Positions 5,751 through 8,623 of a stretch of 8,623 nt of DNA are shown here, piece after piece. The position numbers and the translations under genes are program-made. This stretch comes from CAYMRB01 sp964392615 (GTDB lineage Bacteria; Planctomycetota; UBA8108). The notes beneath the pieces are model-generated. The model saw nothing but the letters and a program-made list of their open reading frames with translations, ran no database searches and was not told the DNA's origin. The stretch lies in contig CAYMRB010000428.1 in assembly GCA_964392615.1 (NCBI GenBank), positions 1-8,623 of the forward strand, read 5' to 3'. Numbering within the stretch: position 1 is the first letter of the stretch; every line of letters starts with the position of its first letter.

Positions 5751-6054
5751 CGCGTCGCAGTCTTTCTCGCGGCTGCTGACCAGTCCGATCCGGCGAGAGG
5801 CTTCTCCGTCTCCTGGGCGGCGCCGTGGCGGCACTTCGAGCTGGTGCGTGGCGATGGAGTGATCCTGCCCGCGTTCGCGGGCTCCAACGTGCGCCGGCGA
5901 TCTTCCTCGGCCTGAGATACTGGCAGCCCTGCCCGGTCGACTCCGCCCGGCCGCTGGACTGAGGGACGGCTACTCACCGGGGCGCGCTGCTCGGCGCCTC
6001 CTCGAAATCGGCCACGGTCGCTCGCCGTTGCGGTTTCGGTGGGCTGTTTTTCGG
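5751..6054. other. Intergenic region downstream of the tRNA, no gene seen
   Basis: About 300 bases. No frame has both a start with a Shine-Dalgarno and protein-like composition. A short hairpin GCCCGC-GTTC-GCGGGC lies at 5867-5882. A frame on the plus strand ending at 5915 reads protein-like for about 50 codons but has no start. No direct repeat of the tRNA 3' end was seen, so there is no sign of an integrated element. Confidence 0.6.
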
Positions 6055-6083
6055 TTGACAATCCGGTAACATCGATGTGTAAC
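6055..6083 (+). promoter_or_regulatory. Sigma70-like promoter for the PEP-CTERM gene
   Basis: A perfect TTGACA at 6055-6060 is followed after exactly 17 bases by TGTAAC at 6078-6083 (4 of 6 consensus). The ATG at 6149 is about 60 bases from the expected start point. Confidence 0.6.
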
Positions 6084-6148
6084 GAATGGGCGAAGGAAGA
6101 AGCTGCAGGGTGGTCGTTCATTCGGGTCTGTTCAGAAGGACGCGGACG

Positions 6149-6842
6149 ATGCAGAAGAGAATGGGCTGGGTTCTGGTTGTGGCGTTGCTGTTCGTCGGGT
6201 CGACCGTTTCCGCGGGGCACGTGTTCGTCACCGGCATTCCGGGCGCGGGGAATCAGAGCTTCTCGGGCTTCCCTCGGAGATAGTTTCACCGTCGGCGCCC
6301 AGGCGATTCAGGTGACGAGCGTCGGCGTTTTCGACAGCGACCAGGATGGGCTCAACCGTCAGATCACTTTCGAGCTCTGGACGGGCGGTAGCGGCAACGT
6401 CGGTGGACGAACGCGTCTGCTGCAGCAGATCTTCTCCACGGGCAACACCGGGACGCTGAACGGCGCGCACCGCTTCCTCGACGTGCCGACCTCGCTCACG
6501 CTCCTCGCCGGGCAGAGCTATACGGTGGTGGCTTTCGGATACGGCGCGACCGAGCAGAACTACAACGAGAACATGAGCTCGTCTGAGCCTCAGGTACAGT
6601 TTTCGAGCGCCGGCCTGACAGCCGGCGTCGGCGGCTGGTCGCATGGCGCTGGCGCACACCCGGATTCGTTCAACTGGGCGAACCCGTTGTTCTCGAACGG
6701 CGGCGACAACTTCGGAGTCGCGACGTTCCAGTACAACGTCGTCGCGCCGATCCCCGAGCCCGCCTCGATCACCCTCTGCGGTGTTCTCGGGCTCTGCGCC
6801 GCGGCTGTCGTCGTCCGGCGACGGCGCCGCCAGGCGTCCTAG
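6149..6842 (+). pseudogene. PEP-CTERM sorted exported protein, interrupted by a frameshift
   Basis: Two frames together make one normal gene. From the ATG at 6149 (AGAAGGA 8 bases upstream at 6134-6140) comes a good signal peptide, MQKRMGWVLVVALLFVGSTV, with cleavage after VSA (residue 22). That frame stops at 6281-6283 after 44 residues. The body continues one base later (LGDSFTVGAQAIQVTSVGVF...) to the stop at 6840-6842. Removing one C from the CCC at 6271-6273 joins them as ...SFSG-FLGDSFTVG and gives about 230 residues. The body is a beta-rich Gly/Ser/Thr protein (ITFELWTGGS, SYTVVAFGYGAT). It ends in a textbook PEP-CTERM signal: the PEP triad at 6753-6761, a hydrophobic helix (ASITLCGVLGLCAAAVVV), then RRRRRQAS. 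In the family, exosortase removes this tail and releases or anchors the protein outside. It is converging on the ASPIC/UnbV gene, 22 bases apart. It could be a real pseudogene or a sequencing error; the body itself shows no further decay. Confidence 0.8.
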
Positions 6843-6864
6843 CGACAGTCCGCAGTCCGGCCTC

Positions 6865-8623
6865 TCATTTCGATGGTGGGCTCGGCGCCCCCTGCCGCAG
6901 CGTGTGGTAGCGGCCCGGCTCGAGGCCGGTGTGCGTCGTCTCCTCGCCGTTCGGCCAGCGGACGACGAGCCGGTCGGTCGTTGACGCCTTGCCGAGGCCG
7001 AAGAGCTGTCGGCGATCGCGCTGGCCGAGGTAGCTGCCGCCGGCCCAAACCTGCGACATCTGCGTCTTGCCGCCGGCCGTGAGCTCGAGGCGCGCGCCGA
7101 TCGCGTCGAGATTCGGCGTCTTGCCCTCGAGGCGGAAGCCGATCCACGCGCCGCCGACGGTGTCGTTGCGCAGCAGTCGCGCGTCGCCGTCCATCGTCGT
7201 CACGAGGAGGTCGAGGTCGCCGTCGTTGTCGATATCGCCGGCGGAACACGCTCGGGAGACTTCGCGGCGCTGGAAGTGCGGCCCCGCGCTCGCCGACACG
7301 TCGACGTACTTGCCGTCGCGGTTCTCGAGCAGCACGTCCGCCATCGCGTAGCGGTCGAGGAACGACGCGCCCGGCGCCGTCTTGCCGCGTCCCATGCGGA
7401 CGTCGCCGGCGGTGAAGTAGAGGTCGAGGTCGCCGTCGGCGTCGTAGTCGAGGAACACGGGCGCGAAGCCGGTGATCGAGCTGGTGGCGACCGCGACGCC
7501 GGCATCGACGGACACGTCGCGGAACAGCTCGCCGGCATTGCGGAAGACGCTGAAGCCCTGGCCGCGCAGGCTCGGCACGACGAGGTCGAGGCGGCCGTCG
7601 CCGTCGAAGTCGCCGGCGTCGACGCCCATGAACGCTTCCGTGCTGCCGACCTCGTTGTAGGCGACGCCGTACTCGAGTCCGGACTCGGTGAAGACGCCCT
7701 TGCCGTCGTTGACGTAGAAGAAGTTCGGGCGGCTGTCGTTCGCGACGAAGACGTCGACATCGCCGTCGTTGTCGAAATCGGCGCAGGCGAGTCCCATGCC
7801 CGTGCCCTCGGGGACGACGAGGCCGCTCGCCTGCGTAACGTCGACGAACGTGCCGTCACCGCGGTTGCGCAGCAGGCGATCTTGCTGCCCGCGGTAGCCG
7901 GAGGGGCTGCAGTAGTCGAGCTCCTTGCGGCCATCGATCGTGACGAACCACTCCTGGTGCGTTTCCAGCGAGTAGTGCAGGTAGTTCTGCACGTAGAGGT
8001 CGAGCGTGCCGTCGCCGTTCGCGTCGAAGAACGCGCACGATTGGCCCCAGCCGGGATCGCGAACCGGACCGTCGACCGTCTCGAACGTGCCGTCGCCGCG
8101 GTTGCGGTACAGCACGTTGACGCCGAAGTTCGTCACGTAGAGATCCTGGTCGCCGTCGGCGTCGTAGTCGGCGGCGCAGCAGCCCTGGCCGTAGGTCGCG
8201 TCGCCGACGCCGGCCGCATCGGTCTTGTCCTCGAACGTGCCGTCGCCGCGATTGCGGTAGAGGCGATTGCGGACGGCGGGTGACGGCGAGTCGGGTGGCA
8301 GGAGGTTGCCGTTGACGAAGTAGATGTCGAGGTTTCCGTCGCCGTCGTAGTCGAAGAACGCGCAGCCGGCGCCCATCACCTCCGGATAGTAGAACTTGCC
8401 GGTCGAGCCCGCCTCGTGGCGGTACGCGAGGCCGGCCTCGGCGGTGATGTCCTTGAACGCGGGCTTCATCGCGGGCGGGGGAGTGGTCGGCGTCTTCGGA
8501 TCCTGCGACGCATCCGTCGGCGACCCGTTCTGCGGCTCGCGGGACATGAGCCACCAGCCGGCGAGAAATCCGGCGGCGACGGCGACGGCGAGCACGGCGA
8601 TGCCGACAGCGAGCCGGTTCGAG
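6865..8623 (-). CDS. FG-GAP/VCBS propeller protein with ASPIC/UnbV domain (CRTAC1-like), 5' end probably cut
   Basis: Counting from a GTG at 8595, the product has 576 residues. The frame stays open for 9 more codons to the window edge (SNRLAVGIA), no Shine-Dalgarno precedes the GTG, and the extra residues extend the hydrophobic segment, so the true start is probably outside. Residues 1-17 are the rest of a signal anchor. Residues 19-42 form a Pro/Thr linker. Residues 45-480 are a beta-propeller with seven calcium-loop motifs: DYDGDGNLD (82), DYDADGDQD (143), DANGDGTLD (191), DFDNDGDVD (273), DFDGDGRLD (329), DYDADGDLD (383) and DIDNDGDLD (454). They alternate with 'YRNRGDGTF' blade strands. 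Residues 490-570 match the ASPIC/UnbV domain (GARLELTAGGKTQMSQVWAGG, then VVRWPNGEETTHTGLEPGRY). The family is extracellular and calcium-binding; its ligand is generally unknown. The C-terminus ends freely in SPPSK, with no sorting signal. Confidence 0.93.
   Translation of the reverse strand, partial: SNRLAVGIAVLAVAVAAGFLAGWWLMSREPQNGSPTDASQDPKTPTTPPPAMKPAFKDITAEAGLAYRHEAGSTGKFYYPEVMGAGCAFFDYDGDGNLDIYFVNGNLLPPDSPSPAVRNRLYRNRGDGTFEDKTDAAGVGDATYGQGCCAADYDADGDQDLYVTNFGVNVLYRNRGDGTFETVDGPVRDPGWGQSCAFFDANGDGTLDLYVQNYLHYSLETHQEWFVTIDGRKELDYCSPSGYRGQQDRLLRNRGDGTFVDVTQASGLVVPEGTGMGLACADFDNDGDVDVFVANDSRPNFFYVNDGKGVFTESGLEYGVAYNEVGSTEAFMGVDAGDFDGDGRLDLVVPSLRGQGFSVFRNAGELFRDVSVDAGVAVATSSITGFAPVFLDYDADGDLDLYFTAGDVRMGRGKTAPGASFLDRYAMADVLLENRDGKYVDVSASAGPHFQRREVSRACSAGDIDNDGDLDLLVTTMDGDARLLRNDTVGGAWIGFRLEGKTPNLDAIGARLELTAGGKTQMSQVWAGGSYLGQRDRRQLFGLGKASTTDRLVVRWPNGEETTHTGLEPGRYHTLRQGAPSPPSK
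7841..8262. repeat. Three near-identical propeller-blade repeats at DNA level
   Basis: Stretches at 7841-7872, 8081-8112 and 8231-8262 share the core CGAACGTGCCGTCGCCGCG followed by G/A-TTGCG. All code the minus-strand blade motif RNRGDGTFE/V. The last two differ by only a few bases, much closer than needed for protein similarity. This suggests recent blade duplication or gene conversion. Confidence 0.6.

Noticed and set aside
5649..5834. Minus-strand open frame over the tRNA reading WAHPDSNGGPSDYESAALT
   Set aside because: This is the antisense of the tRNA (5638-5714), a well-known annotation artefact; the peptide motif comes from the conserved T-arm and anticodon arm.
5756..5915. Plus-strand frame reading VFLAAADQSDPARGFSVSWA... 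to a stop at 5913-5915
   Set aside because: It reads somewhat like protein but has no start codon with a Shine-Dalgarno and follows the tRNA hairpin directly; too short to support, even as a gene remnant.
5751..6054. Possible integration scar next to the tRNA
   Set aside because: No duplicated tRNA 3' end, integrase or direct repeat was found in the window.
5657..6289. Long minus-strand frame across the tRNA and the intergenic region, reading PTRTGDLQIMSPLL at its end
   Set aside because: Also antisense tRNA at its 3' part. It covers the promoter and signal peptide of the PEP-CTERM gene and has no Shine-Dalgarno.
7276..8283. Long plus-strand frame of 335 codons opposite the FG-GAP gene
   Set aside because: A Val/Ala/Glu-rich periodic translation mirroring the Asp/Gly repeats on the other strand.

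Overview
The window is a GC-rich bacterial chromosome segment with seven protein-coding loci (one of them apparently broken), one tRNA gene and no mobile element, CRISPR array or rRNA. Three things point to a Planctomycetota-like or similar free-living, surface-elaborate bacterium. They are a PEP-CTERM (exosortase-sorted) protein, a secreted or anchored FG-GAP/ASPIC-UnbV propeller protein, and a short basic 'EELQFI...WSEVLKIFKDLGY' protein of a type I associate with planctomycetes. This placement is inference from gene content; no rRNA or ribosomal marker is present.

Layout. (1) Positions 1-1710, minus strand: a large multi-spanning membrane protein starting at a GTG and running off the left edge. 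It ends, within the window, in an acidic Asp/Ser/Pro repeat. (2) Positions 1711-1823: a compact divergent regulatory region with a consensus -35 box buried in a perfect palindrome. The -10 lies so close to the next ATG that the message may be leaderless. (3) Positions 1824-3895, plus strand: a two-gene operon of a Soj-type ParA ATPase and a secreted TPR/HExxH (gluzincin) protein, with a 4-base GTGA overlap. No ParB is present. (4) Positions 3927-4208, minus strand: a 93-residue basic protein with a 12-bp tandem repeat in its tail. (5) Positions 4592-4990, plus strand: an HU-family DNA-binding protein with a Pro/Thr tail, preceded by a good sigma70-like promoter and a long leader. (6) Positions 5155-5592: a small lipoprotein of unknown role. 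(7) Positions 5638-5714: a tRNA with anticodon CAT, followed by a perfect 10-bp hairpin. (8) Positions 5751-6054: about 300 bases with no supportable gene. (9) Positions 6149-6842: a PEP-CTERM protein whose signal peptide and body lie in different frames (one extra base near 6271-6273). (10) Positions 6865-8623, minus strand: a seven-loop calcium-type FG-GAP/VCBS propeller with a C-terminal ASPIC/UnbV domain, whose 5' end probably lies beyond the right edge.

Functionally the window is mostly housekeeping and cell-envelope material: chromosome or cargo partitioning, nucleoid structure, translation and exported proteins. I do not see a defence, secretion or biosynthetic system. The points most worth checking are the frameshifted PEP-CTERM gene, the ParA paired with a secreted peptidase rather than ParB, the probable leaderless parA transcript with its operator-like palindrome, and the antiporter-like membrane protein.
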